Shown here: positions 1-9,903 of the stretch, in pieces
How the letters are laid out: each line of letters begins with the position of its first letter
How positions within the stretch are numbered: position 1 is the stretch's first letter
Assembly (NCBI RefSeq): GCF_963678635.1
Contig: NC_087069.1
Coordinates: 15,600,660 to 15,664,659 of the forward strand
Source: Symsagittifera roscoffensis
Taxonomy: Eukaryota; Xenacoelomorpha; Acoela; Convolutidae
Length of the DNA stretch: 64,000 nt
Reading direction: 5' to 3'
Notes under the pieces: generated by a model
Seen by the model: the letters and a program-made list of their open reading frames with translations, nothing else
Database searches by the model: none
What the model was told of the DNA's origin: nothing
Translations under genes and position numbers: made by a program

Positions 1-2
1 CA

Positions 3-386
3 GACATGAGTTTTAGGACAGCGTTAGCGGCAGATTTTAAGAGAGAATATAAAAACATAGAGTTCCTATGGAAGCAAAGACTAGGGATAGGGGGCGTAGC
101 GGCCTTACCTCCGGCGGCGTCACAGATACCGGGAAAATACCTATGCTTCTCGGTAACGAGGGCGACGGAGAAGCAGCACGTGGACCCAGAGAACCTAGTC
201 TTGTCCTTGACGAGATTGAGGGACTTCCTCGTAGAAATGGACGTGAAGGAGCTTTCGCTTCCAGTGTACGACCCGAACAGAGGACGACTGCACCCTCGAG
301 AACTGAACGCGCTGGTACACGTGATATTCTCTGATACTAATATACAAGTATATTTACATAAGAAGTATTACTTAAGTATAGGCTGA
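3..386 (+). CDS. Macro-domain protein, partial at window edge
   Basis: The predicted protein resembles the Poa1/TARG1 branch of macro domains, which bind ADP-ribose and in some members remove it from proteins. Visible parts are a helix like the A-x-x-F-K-R-x-Y segment after the first loop, the strand GKYLCFSVTRATEK (family pattern Y-hydrophobic-T-K), VDPENLVLSLTRLRDFL, and ELSLPVYDPNR followed by a final FSDTNIQVYL strand. The family's G-C-G-L-D loop is replaced by Y-D-P-N-R, so the catalytic Asp appears to be missing. The same loop is present in the copy at 62497-62975. The reading frame is open to the window start, and the residue before the first Met (Asp) matches that copy, so the true start lies upstream. 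Fold assignment is by eye. Confidence 0.6.
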   Translation, partial: DMSFRTALAADFKREYKNIEFLWKQRLGIGGVAALPPAASQIPGKYLCFSVTRATEKQHVDPENLVLSLTRLRDFLVEMDVKELSLPVYDPNRGRLHPRELNALVHVIFSDTNIQVYLHKKYYLSIG

Positions 387-784
387 GTGACGGGCGTGAG
401 GGTATTAAGCTAAAGACTAAGTTGTATGTAATGTGTGATCTGCGTGTTATGTTATGTTATGTGTTATGTTATTAAGATCTTGGGTAAGAAGGGGTTAGTG
501 ACGATGAACAACTGAATGACGATCTTAGGAATAGACCCAAAGTTTGGACTGTCCAATCTTAGGTCGATTTCCAAAATTTAAGAGACTGATTGATTTTATT
601 AAATTTTAGTAGAAAAATCTTTTTACCTGACTGTTTTTAAGTAAATTTTAACGATATCCGTTAAGGTGAAACTGACAAGTGTGATATTCGTGACTTCTTT
701 TCTAGATCCTGCTTGATTGTTTAATTGCTCACTTGAGTCAAAACTTTGAAATCAAATCAATTCAAATCGAATCTGAAGAACAGT
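387..784 (+). other. Spacer between macro ORF and small ORF
   Basis: About 400 bases without a plausible coding region. It is AT-rich in its second half and contains a short TTATG-type repeat. Giant copy 3 has a spacer of similar length at the same place (62980-63588), so the gap belongs to the element. I see no clear promoter, LTR boundary or splice-site pair. Confidence 0.5.
445..474. repeat. Short TTATG-type microsatellite
   Basis: Four to five imperfect copies of a TGTTA/TTATG unit in a row. The copy-3 spacer does not share it, so it is probably a local expansion. Confidence 0.6.
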
Positions 785-1108
785 ATGGAGAATTTCAATT
801 GGGATGAATTGATGGACCTGGCAAAGGCATATGTAGGACCGATGATAGATGCGATCTATCGTCGGCTAATGGATCGAGACTTCGCTCTGGAGGACCCAGA
901 GGTAGTCATGTTGCTGACCGCCCTGATCAACATCTTGGGGCATGACAACCGTGGGGACCGCCCCACGGAAGTCCTATTGATTGCAGCATATGGAGAGAGG
1001 GGAGTACTAGACCGCCCGAACATGAGAGTGATGAGGTGGAGAAACGGGGCTCTCTCAGGGATTGACTTGGCGAATGAGCCTGGATTGGGAAGTTCTAGGT
1101 TTTACTAA
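785..1108 (+). CDS. Small unknown ORF of the giant element
   Basis: A 107-residue protein of unknown function. I chose the ATG at 785 because an in-frame upstream extension relies on a TTG codon. It aligns along most of its length with the ORF at 63589-63932: both share a helical stretch around IYRRL / LYRHL, a V/MMLL/SA core and a C-terminal L-A-N/K-E/P-P-G-L. No signal peptide or membrane segment is visible. Its stop lies only nine bases before the ATG of the SGNH gene, a compact spacing typical of viral and retroelement genomes. Two conserved copies support a real gene. Confidence 0.6.
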   Translation: MENFNWDELMDLAKAYVGPMIDAIYRRLMDRDFALEDPEVVMLLTALINILGHDNRGDRPTEVLLIAAYGERGVLDRPNMRVMRWRNGALSGIDLANEPGLGSSRFY

Positions 1109-1117
1109 CCAGGAGAA

Positions 1118-3928
1118 ATGCCTATGCCCTCCAAGCCCAAACCTGGGCTGACGAGAATGCATCAGGAGATGAACAGCGAGGCTGCCTCGTCTGGTTCACC
1201 ACTGAGAGCAGCTGTGCCACCAAAGAGGGTGAAAGTAGAACAAAAGGTTCAGACGAATCAAACCATGCAAGATCTGGATGGGATAAAAGACGAACTGGAA
1301 AGGACGAAGAGGGAGCCGGACAAGATGACCAAAACTATGCTCAGTACGGAGGAAGATAGGGACATATGGAAGAGATTGTTCGAAGACTGCAACAAAAAGC
1401 AGGGTCAAGAAATTGAGCGCTTGAGGCAGGACTACAAGGAGCGATCGGAACGGATGGCGTTGACAACGGCCGTGGAGAAGGTGATACCTGCAAGGAGTAT
1501 TCCTCGTGGGCAGTCCCCGATGCAGCTCTTGACGCCTCGAGAAATGAGTCAGACAACGGAGACACGGCTTCCGACAGCAACAGATCGAGTGACAACCCCG
1601 GACCCTAGTGACACTTTGGGTGACCCCGTCGTGGAACAAACGGTGAGGAAGCTGACAGAGACAGCTGGACGACTGGTCGCCAACAAGAATGCGCCAGGTT
1701 CCGGGGTGACTGCAACCTATGGGACGATCGACGACACGGGCAGAGTACGACTCTCCCAGACCGTGATCAGACAGGGAATAAGTGACGTGACGCCACTAAT
1801 GGGGAGCTCGAAGGCCCTAGAGAGAAGAATACAGAAGATGCCAGCGAAGAAAGTGTCTCGTGTAATAGACGTACAAAAGAACAATCAATTGAGATATAAC
1901 TTCACGGGAGTTCCGGAGACAGATCCGAGAGATTGCTTCAATCGAGCGACTTGGAATTCGGCAGTAAACCTGCAACAACCGCCACTGGGGACATCACATC
2001 TGATACTGGGAGACAGCTTGGTCAGAGTACTATCGAATTTGAGGACCTCTTGGGTCACCACGGTGATGGCCTTCGGAGGCGCGACTATAGTCCAGTTATA
2101 TCGAATGGTGGAGCTAATGAATCAAGGTAGGATCCCCAATGTGATGATCCTGGTTGGGACGAATGACATCTCTAGAGGTTCGGATGAGCAGGAAGCACTA
2201 TGGGTATCAATGATGGTGTGCTTATTTACTACTCTCTGGCAGAAATTCAACTGCGCGGTACTGACCGTTTGCACTGTGCCAATGAACACAAGGAGCTTGA
2301 CAGCAGCAGGGAGAAGGCACAACGAAGAATTCGTCAGGTGGAATAACATCTTGAGGAATCTCGCAAGTCGGAACGCCGGATGAATAATCCTCATGGACAT
2401 CGAACATGAGTTGAGAGCTATGGATCAGGCTAGACTGACCACGGACGACATCCACTTCGATAGTATAGAAGGACAGGCTTGGTTGAATCGAGTTTTCCAA
2501 GAGCGGTTGGATGAGTTAGAAGCAGAACTCTTTGACACAGGAGTGCTGAAGGAGGAAGGAACATCGAGTGACACGGTGATTACCACCTTTGTGCCTCCTA
2601 GCCTGGAAACTCGCTTGGGGACGGTCCCGGCTGTCACGAACTACAGACAACAGAGCTCCAGCGAACCAGGTCAAAGGACAGACGTTCAGGATTGATTGGG
2701 AGAAGCGCTGGTGAGGAGGACCATTCATCCTAGGAGAAGAATAGGGCCAGTCAACCCAATGGAAGAGGCAACTGGCACGTCCAGATCAGACACGAGATCG
2801 GAGACGACAAGTACCAGTCGAGAGGAGAGACGCCCGAATAGAGGCTCATTGATGTGGTCAAGACCCATACCGTCTCTCTGGCATATGTACAAGGATGAAC
2901 TAATGAAGCTGGATCTCCAGAGGGTGAGCTTCATCGAGGACGCCAGGAGGATGCTGAATGGAGCGAGGCTATCCGTCAGTAGACTGTACTCGATAACAGG
3001 CGTAGACTGGTTAAAAGCCGCTGGCATAAATTTCAGCTCCACGACGGCCTTGAGGTTTGCTGACCTAGAGGGACTGCCCTCTAATAACACGATGGGACCA
3101 GTCAACGCAAGACCATTGCAGGACGTGAGGTTGAATCATGATGAAGGGAACCGAGAAGAGAGACCTGGAAGATTTTTGGTGACAAGGGCGCCGATCGGAC
3201 AACATGTGAATATGTTCAGGCAGTTGAGCTCACCCGAAGGTCATGTGAAAGATAGAATATAACCAAAACAAGTCGGTCAAGATGGTGACGTCCAAAGGTA
3301 CGGCGAATTGAAAGCGATAAAGAAAGATGAGACCATCTTTGCCGCGTACGACAAAGCAGAAATGAGGAAGGCCAATATTATGATAGCAGCGAATTCAGAT
3401 TTCGTGTACCCTTCTAAGTCTCTGTTTTGGCCGGATGTCATAATGTTGGCAGCGGTCGACCTGGACCTACTGCAAGCCGTATCTCTGGCCATAGGGTTAC
3501 GAAGACAGACGGACATGAACTCAGTCACGATCGTGTTTGCTGGCATCAGTGACCACTTAGACAGTAGAGGTTTTCTGAGCCGACTCAGAGATCCTGCAAT
3601 GGCAGAAAATGCAGTGTGGCCAGCGATAAAGGATATCCTGGAGTCAATGGGTGAAGTGGTGGATGCGACGAAGGAGGGGTCGTTCAATAAGGTGACACCG
3701 AGAGTAGTATTCGCGCTATCTCCGGGGTATGCATGTCTCCCGAATGGATTGAAATTCGTGTATGCGATCGTGACCTTGCTTTCGAAAGAGAAATTTGATG
3801 CAATCATATCAGCCCCAAATCGCATGATAGAGATGGAGAACCTGAGACCACTCTGCGGTGTGTTCAGATATCTCGAACGCGATGAGAGGATTCAAGGACC
3901 ATGCGCTGCACATGTTAGTGTTGGATGA
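1118..3928 (+). pseudogene. SGNH-hydrolase-like protein, start of long accessory polyprotein
   Basis: One reading frame runs from 1118 to 3928, interrupted by in-frame stops at 2381 (TGA), 2693 (TGA) and 3260 (TAA). Residues 1-290 are charged and low in complexity. SGNH-family blocks follow: ILGDSLVRVL (nucleophile Ser codon 2015-2017), VGTNDISR (block III Gly/Asn, 2156-2164) and TTDDIHFD (Asp/His pair, 2444-2455). The first stop falls between the GTND and DxxH blocks, so this copy cannot make the full catalytic set without readthrough. The part from about 2400 onward aligns with minus-strand 22910-21408, which has Arg or other sense codons at the stop positions. Members of this fold are esterases, lipases or acetylhydrolases; substrate and role here are unknown. 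A frameshift near 3860 moves the homology to the next frame. Confidence 0.65.
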
Positions 3929-4769
3929 GGTGCTGGGGTTGGATTTGTCCAACTTCAGTCGACAGCTCAAACTTAAACCGGGAATAGAAGACGACCATCG
4001 AGTAGTCACAGCGATGTCAAACGACTTATGGTTCCGAGCAATGGAAGTAACAGGTGAAAGCGCGAGAAGGAAGAATTCACAGGAGACTAGAGCTCATTTG
4101 GAGGCGATGGTTTTGAGAACCAAACCGGAAGCCAATCAATGGTTACATCTAAGTCCTCGAGTAGCGGCATTGGGTGCAGATGCTTTTGAGCAAGGCCCTA
4201 TAACGATGAAGAAAATTCATGCCTTCTTGTTAAAGGAGGTAAACCTAGCGAAAATGCTGAAGAAAAGACGGCTGAGTTTGTGAACAGAATGTGCCAGATT
4301 ACCTTGGAAACCTAAGTGAAGGGGGGAAGAAGGCTTTGAACGAACAGATAGCATGCTGGAAGGGCTGGGAGGCGGATGGACTGCGTCCTTCTTGGCGAAA
4401 GTTTACCCGAAAGTCTCTCATTACTTGATAAAGGAATTCCTCCAAGAGGTAGTGGAAATATCGACTGTGGAGCTACTAGCTTTGTCCGTGACGTTTATAG
4501 CTGAGAGTTTCGTGAAGGGACCGGCCGTACTGCTCACCGAAGGAATTCAGAACCTGCGGTTAGATGGACTTCTAACGTTGATTCCGATCACTCACGGAAA
4601 CTTGGGAGGAGTAATAAAACTGACACGTTGTCCAGAGCAGATGAAGGAAAGGGTGAGAAAATTGGACATGAAGAAAGCCACGGACTCGTGGAATAAGATA
4701 AGAGACCTGAGACACACTCTTATCCAACATGCCCCTACTAACCGATCTGTGCTTGGGAATGAGGACTGA
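3858..4769 (+). pseudogene. Accessory polyprotein, middle region (frameshifted)
   Basis: Continuation of the accessory coding region after a frameshift. 3858-4250 is open in one frame and aligns with the minus-strand proteins at 20530-21615 and 17979-19064 (shared LVLDEVLGL / IVLDEVLLL, then a D-D-H segment and L-W-F-R-A/G-M). Around 4250-4350 the frame changes twice and a stop intervenes. 4353-4769 then aligns with the second half of the same minus-strand protein (hydrophobic LLALSVTF / LLLALYLV, then LRLDGLLTL / LRIDGYLAL and THG). Function unknown. The hydrophobic stretches may be membrane-associated helices, though they are short. Confidence 0.55.
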
Positions 4770-5391
4770 TCCCTTAGCGTTGATCAGAGGAGCTACGGAG
4801 TTTGTGACAGTGATCTATGGACCAGCAGTCACATTTGCGTTCCCTGATGTCAAGGTGGAGGCGTACAGGAGGTCGGTGCTGCACCTGAACCTCATTTCAG
4901 CAGTGGACGGTAGTGCGCTGAACTGGTGTGAGCAGCACGTGTTGCGGGAGCTCATGGGCGAAGATCTGTTATTTGCGAAGATATCAGAGCCGGAAATGAT
5001 GGTAATCAATTTTGACGATCACTTCCGTGATTGCATGGGAGAAGTAGAAAGAGGACACATCGAGGTGTTTCCGAAGCTTTTGAATCTGAGACCCTATGAT
5101 AAAACGTATGGTGAGATAACCAGAGTGCCTCTCCTCACTGCAGCATATCACAAAGTGAGAGAAGAGACGAAGGATTGGGGTGATTACGAGAAGCTGCCGG
5201 AAAAAATCCCCGAATTCCCTCTGATAAGAAGGATGTTGCTCGGAGCAGTCACCGTGGTACAAAATCCTAGGTTGAGAGCATTTGAAACCAATGAAAGGAG
5301 AATAGGGAATTTCGTGGGAACGATGGATCCATACTTTGTGGGGAGAAATGCCGCCGTGTTACAATACACACGATTTGCCTATACGGATTAA
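4729..5391 (+). CDS. Accessory polyprotein segment, IYGPAV domain
   Basis: An open frame of 220 codons that overlaps the preceding frame by 41 bases. It aligns with the pairs 18123-17818 plus 17852-17157 and 20674-20369 plus 20403-19708 on the minus strand. Shared landmarks are P-L-L-x-D-L-C-L-x-M, IYGPAV, NWC(E/Q)Q and a late I-P-E-F-P-x-(I/V)-R-R-M segment. In this copy the protein reads straight through IYGPAV, where both minus-strand copies carry an inserted inverted repeat and a frameshift. This is therefore the better guide to the ancestral sequence. I do not recognise the family. Confidence 0.55.
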   Translation: MPLLTDLCLGMRTDPLALIRGATEFVTVIYGPAVTFAFPDVKVEAYRRSVLHLNLISAVDGSALNWCEQHVLRELMGEDLLFAKISEPEMMVINFDDHFRDCMGEVERGHIEVFPKLLNLRPYDKTYGEITRVPLLTAAYHKVREETKDWGDYEKLPEKIPEFPLIRRMLLGAVTVVQNPRLRAFETNERRIGNFVGTMDPYFVGRNAAVLQYTRFAYTD

Positions 5392-6168
5392 GCGACGAGA
5401 AGGTGAATAAGCAACGCCGCGACTCCCAAGCCTGGAAGATTTGATGAGGAATGGGCGGGATTAGGCTTAGCGCCTATGAAGATGAGAGGCAGGACCGAAC
5501 TGTCTGAGGCCTCCTTGATCCTGACTAGTGTGAAACCGGAATTGAAAGTAGGAGGAACATTGCAGGCGAGAACCTTCTTAGCACCCTTCGGCTGCGAGGA
5601 AATCAAAGTGGTCCATGGAGAAGAGGAAGATGGATCAGCTGGCACACTGATCATACCGAAATTTCCGAAAGGGGCCGACAATGAAAAGCAAGGGCCCTCA
5701 AGCTCGAAGAAGGATATGTCAGAAGGAGATGACGGACAGGGAGGAAGCCGCCGTCATGAGGAAGAACCCTTGCAGCAAGATGCAAGTCAAGCTGGTGGGT
5801 AAGACGACAGGGCATCGACAGGAGGAGTATCCAGCCTGGATTTCAATATCTTCAGTGATCTTGAGAAAGACGCGGATACGTTGGAGACGACTGAGCAAGC
5901 GGATGAATGCATTTAGGCACTGAAGCCTGCGTCAGCCTTAATGGAAATAAAACGGAATTTGCCGGAGAGCAGCTCTCCTGGCAATTCGAGAAATAACGAA
6001 CAAAGAATCCTCATGGAATCACCTAGAAGAAGAAGAATAGAGGGCTCAGCCAGAGTACCTTTCTTGGGAACGTTGCCCGAAGAAGAGTGAGAAGTACATC
6101 ATTGAGACCATGAAAGTAGGACGGGATGCAGATTGGACAGAGTGGCGTTCATGGAGGAAGTCTGAACA
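5392..6168 (+). pseudogene. Accessory polyprotein, charged linker, decayed
   Basis: 5476-5802 is open in the same frame as the preceding segment. It encodes a short folded-looking part followed by an acidic, Glu/Ser/Gly-rich tail. Its start aligns weakly with the minus-strand proteins at 16576-17148 and 19127-19699. From 5803 to 6168 no frame stays open for long and only scattered charged peptide remains. I infer a hydrophilic linker that has lost its frame. Confidence 0.4.
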
Positions 6169-7287
6169 GTGGTTCAGAGCTATGGGACACAGTCCATTTT
6201 GAAAACAGGTCTCAACCGACAATTGATGCGGGAAGTCCTTGATAAACTTGATGAGTGTGAAGGGAGATTGAGTGAGTTGTTGATTGACTCAGCCACTGAT
6301 GAAAGTGAAGCGAACTCTCCCATCAAGATGACACCGCAGGATGGTAAAGAAGAGGTGGTGTATCTGTCAAGAACCAGCAGGGGAACGATGCGATCGAAAT
6401 TGGTGATTGATAAGATCAATGAGATGAAGATGAAGTTAGGCAGCAAGGTGATGCCGAGGAGAGTAGGAAAGACGAAGGTGGATTCGGAGATATCTATGAA
6501 AGCTGTCAATTCAGCGAAACGAAAACGAGTCAAAGAAGCCATGGACATGGGACAGGGTGATGACCGATTGCCTGGCACTGGCAGAATGTTGACTGACGTA
6601 GCGATGGTGCAACACATTCTCATGGCAGGATTAAAATCAGCCAAATACAAGACCAAGAGAAGTGACCGCACTCTGACTTGAGCAACGTTAGAAATGGAGA
6701 TACTCGGCCAATGTGGAGAGAGTAACCCTACAAAATTTCAAACCGTCTCCCATGAACCATGGAAACGGAAGCGTCGCAGGACAGATATCCCAGTGGAATA
6801 TAACCGACTCACAGTGTCGGAAACTGTATTGATTGATGAGCGCGCCGGAGATGATGTAATACAGAAACTCGGCCAGAGGACACTTAATTGCTCTGGAAAA
6901 CTAAAGTGCTATAGAGGGTTATTTCGAGACAATGGCACGAACAGAATGTTAACCGATGTAGCGATGGTGCCACCCATTCTCATGGCAGGAATAAAGTCAA
7001 CAGGTTACAAATCCAGAAGGAGTGACCGCACTCTGACTGGAGCAACCTTAGAAATGGAAATACTTAGCCAATGTGGAGAAAGCACGATGAAAGACTTTAA
7101 ACCACCTCCCATGAACCACGGAAAAGGAAGTGTCGCAGGACAACTAGTACCAGTGGAATATAACCGACTGACAGTGTCGGAGACTGTGTCAATAGATGAA
7201 CCTGCCGGTGGATACATGGAGATGTTACAATACCGAAACGCGGCTAGAGGGTATGTGAAGACGATATGGCCATGCAAGGTTATCTAA
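6169..7287 (+). pseudogene. Accessory polyprotein, N-terminal part of the large unknown protein, with internal duplication
   Basis: One frame from 6169 to 7287 with a single in-frame TGA at 6679. The duplicated counterpart has GGA at the same codon, so that stop arose by G-to-T. A basic AKRKRVKEAM segment lines up with RKRKREMEEL in the minus-strand 911-residue protein and resembles a nuclear localisation signal. The region then contains two 120-codon repeats (about 6584-6943 and 6944-7300) that keep the frame; the minus-strand homologue has only one. The next segment begins in another frame near 7266. Confidence 0.5.
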
Positions 7288-7300
7288 AGAAGATGTTGCG
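6584..7300 (+). repeat. 360-bp in-frame tandem duplication
   Basis: The stretch from 6584 is repeated from 6944 at an offset of exactly 360 bases (120 codons). Shared landmarks include GAATGTT, GCGATGGTGC, CATTCTCATGGCAGGA, GTGACCGCACTCTGACT and ACAGTGTCGGA. The copies differ at many positions, so the duplication is much older than the near-identical duplications elsewhere in the window. Codon-multiple length suggests it happened while the frame mattered. Confidence 0.75.
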
Positions 7301-8939
7301 AGGCACCACCCTCAAGCAGAAGGCGTATGGAACTTTAGCGTCATCCGAGATGCAGGCGGAAACGATCGAGCAGTTAGTGAGCCTTCCATGGAAAGCAGTG
7401 GTGTTGAAGTACTTCGAAGAGGAAATGAGGACTGCGCCGAGAATACACGCTCTCATGGCAGTACCCTACGTAAGAACCGAATTACAACTGAGGTTCGCGT
7501 AGTGCATGATGGGATTAACTCGCGGGGAATATGACTCAGAAGAAAGGAAAAGGTCAAAAGAAGAGAAAGTTTTCCTTATGACGAGCCTGAGGGATCTGAT
7601 AACCCAAGAGGGAGCAGCAGTAGCGTGCGCAAAGCGGAGAGATGCTCTCTGTTTCATTCGATTCCTGATAGAGCCGATTTCAGTACCAGCATTGAACACC
7701 TGTGTCAAGATGCTGAGGGAGGGCGATGAACGAGCAAAAGCCTTACTATTGCTAGCACTGCTGGAAATGCATCAAAGCAAGCCGATGAGGGTGAATATGA
7801 AAGAACCTGAGGAGTTAGAGCCCATGAGAAAGATAGACGAGATCAGGAGATTTTCAAACTAGGAGCTGAGACTCACTAAAGAATATATGGGGGCACTACC
7901 GAAATCCAGTGAGTACTGTGAACCGATCAAGAAGAAGTCATACAGCTGCGTGTCCGGAACCATAGGGATAGCGTACAACCCTTTCCTGAGTGAAGACATA
8001 CGCGATTGCTTCTTCGATTACGAGCAGGCAGTGTTGCTAAGATTCTGCACGTCGAGAATTGTAAGAATTAGGAGCGCTAATAATCCACAGACCAAATTGG
8101 GACTGGTCTTGGAAGAAGAGGTGACTGCACCTTCCGTACCAAAATCCGACAGTAGAGTGGAGTTTGGGTTGGGATTCTCAGATGAACTACTGAGAACGAG
8201 CTTGATGGTAGTGTGGGAACTGATGAGACCATCATGGTGTCCTAGTCCCAATGCTGACTCGATATTACGGGCGACACAAGACGTGCAGGGGGAATTGAAC
8301 GCAGATTGTAACCTGCGTGACCTGAATATCCTATATAATGTGATGATAACAGCCTCTAGGAGCAACGGGGAAGACAAAGTGGAGTTGCCGGACTGGGGAC
8401 CAGAAGACTGGGTTAAACCTGGTAGCTGTCTGGCGGAAGTCTGTGGACTAGAAGGTCACGTGTGTGGAGGTCTGGATTGTGTGAAAACCCAAGATAGACA
8501 ACACAAGCAATTGACGATATTGTTTGGGAATGTCGTGATGAAAGCAAGAACGGAAACGGAGCTGATCTCAGATTGCCATGGAGGAACCGAGGTGAATCTA
8601 GTTACTGCACTAGGATTCTACAGCATGTTTGGTTCTCTAGAGTCACTATTGAATCTAGAACAGAAACATGAGATGGTCACAGCCATCAGTGTAGAAGTGT
8701 TCCTAGGAGTTCTGCAAACTGAGCAAAAATACATAGGAAAATGGAGGGAAGCGATCGAGACGGAAATTAACATCAGACATAGTGAGTCTTTTTGTAGACC
8801 ATCAGGAGCACGATATTTGGTGCGATCGACATTGGCTCCAATGTGCAAGAGCAGATACCCGGTACATTTCGTAGCTGTGGATGTAAAGAGTACACGAGAA
8901 CGATCGTGGATCAAGCCTTCTCAGTGCCAAAGTGTGTGA
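7266..8939 (+). pseudogene. Large unknown accessory protein, central part
   Basis: Open frame with in-frame stops at 7500 (TAG, where the minus-strand copy has Trp) and 7860 (TAG, where that copy has Lys). It aligns with residues of about 186-705 of the protein at 16270-13535. The most striking shared feature is PGSCL...C...GH.C...C near 8419-8480, a C-X4-C-X4-H-X-C-X4-C pattern kept with identical spacing in both copies and consistent with metal binding. I recognise no family. A frameshift between about 8890 and 8932 moves the homology to the next frame. Confidence 0.55.
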
Positions 8940-9903
8940 GACTAACGAGAATGTCCAAAAATCTTACGAGTTGCTATGTAAAATGTTCTCAGCGGTTCCA
9001 GAGAGGACAAAAGAGGAGTTGGAATTGATACTGGGAAGGAAGTTCATGGGATATGTGAGTGGGAACTTCAGTGACTTTGAAAGACAGAAACAGAGAGGAT
9101 CAACCGTTACAGATTACAATACAGTAGACGAGAATGATGAAGTCCACCGAGTGATGATGGAAGTGGAAGCATTACTGGAAGCTTCGGGAAAACGTAATTG
9201 GAGGAGCATCATGTTGACACATGACGAGTTTCCTTGCCACTGCTTGCTGCAGACCTGGTGGTATCACAAGCGTAGTAACCTGGTGTTGATCTGGGACTCT
9301 GGAGAGCTGCTCTCCATGGGTTTACCAGACTCATCACGGCCCATAACGATAGTGATAGTGGGAGTTATGATGGCGATACGATGGCTGGAGGCTCATGTGA
9401 GAGAGAACAATAGACAGGAGGCACCAACGAGAGAACAGTTGCAGATATTGGATTGTCTAAAAGATTTAGATCTTTTTGAGACGATGTGCAAGATTCTATA
9501 CATTCCGATGGAAGTGAAAAAGATATGGGCGAGAAGACGATTGATGCCATGGTTCAGAGCTAACATGACTGCATGGTTGTACGAATATGCCAAAAAGCAT
9601 ATGTCAAAGCACGGCAGAGTGTACAGTGGATATCAGCTGGACATTTGAGCAGGAGCTTTCAAGCGAGCTTTCGTGACTCATCGGAATGCAGTGACCACCG
9701 CTGTAAAAAGAATTTCCAGGACGAGTGAAAGGAGAAGGAAGAGATCTAACGTGGATCCCCTACCTTGTTGCAAACAGAGGGTAGAAGAGCAAAACTGTTG
9801 GAGGACTGCTTCCAACAGCGTCAGGATAGCTAACGATGTATTGCAAGACACAGAAACTGAGAGTGCAGAGTCAGTGTCACAGGAGGAAGAGATGGAACAT
9901 TGA
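8932..9903 (+). pseudogene. Large unknown accessory protein, C-terminal part
   Basis: Continuation of the large accessory protein after a frameshift. It shares with the minus-strand homologue the segment FPCHCLLQT / CPCHCLAQT, then a Trp-rich stretch, an MGLPD / IGLPD turn, and an IPMEV segment close to the end. 8932-9648 is open; a TGA at 9646 replaces a Gly codon (GGA in the minus-strand copy). The frame then continues to 9903 through FK-R-x-x-x-THRNA and an acidic Ser/Glu tail. The paired Cys-His-Cys is the best candidate active or metal site, but I cannot assign an activity. Confidence 0.55.

Larger units (their letters stand above)
1..9903 (+). mobile_element. Giant retroelement copy 1, accessory block
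   Basis: This is the 3' part of a giant Ty3/gypsy-type retroelement. It holds a macro-domain ORF, a small unknown ORF, and then coding homology from 1118 to 9903 that starts with an SGNH-like domain. The block is recognised because its proteins recur in the same order on the minus strand at 13073-22910 and, for the first two genes, at 62497-63932. Pol is not visible here because the window starts inside the macro gene. The coding homology shifts frame near 3860, 4250, 4350, 4750, between 5800 and 6169, near 7270 and near 8900. It has in-frame stops at 2381, 2693, 3260, 6679, 7500, 7860 and 9646. The copy is therefore a decayed relic. Assignment to a retroelement is inferred from copies 2 and 3. 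Confidence 0.75.

Noticed and set aside
68-334. Overlapping + strand frame inside the macro gene
   Set aside because: Rich in Arg/Gly/Glu, not conserved in copy 3, and fully overlapped by the conserved macro frame.
8419-8480. Retroviral-type CCHC knuckle in the accessory protein
   Set aside because: The spacing C-X4-C-X4-H-X-C-X4-C differs from C-X2-C-X4-H-X4-C, and the motif lies far from gag.
1118-9903. Stop-codon recoding (TGA as an amino acid) in the accessory block
   Set aside because: TGA, TAA and TAG all occur as internal stops at different sites in different copies, mixed with frameshifts. Ordinary decay explains this better.
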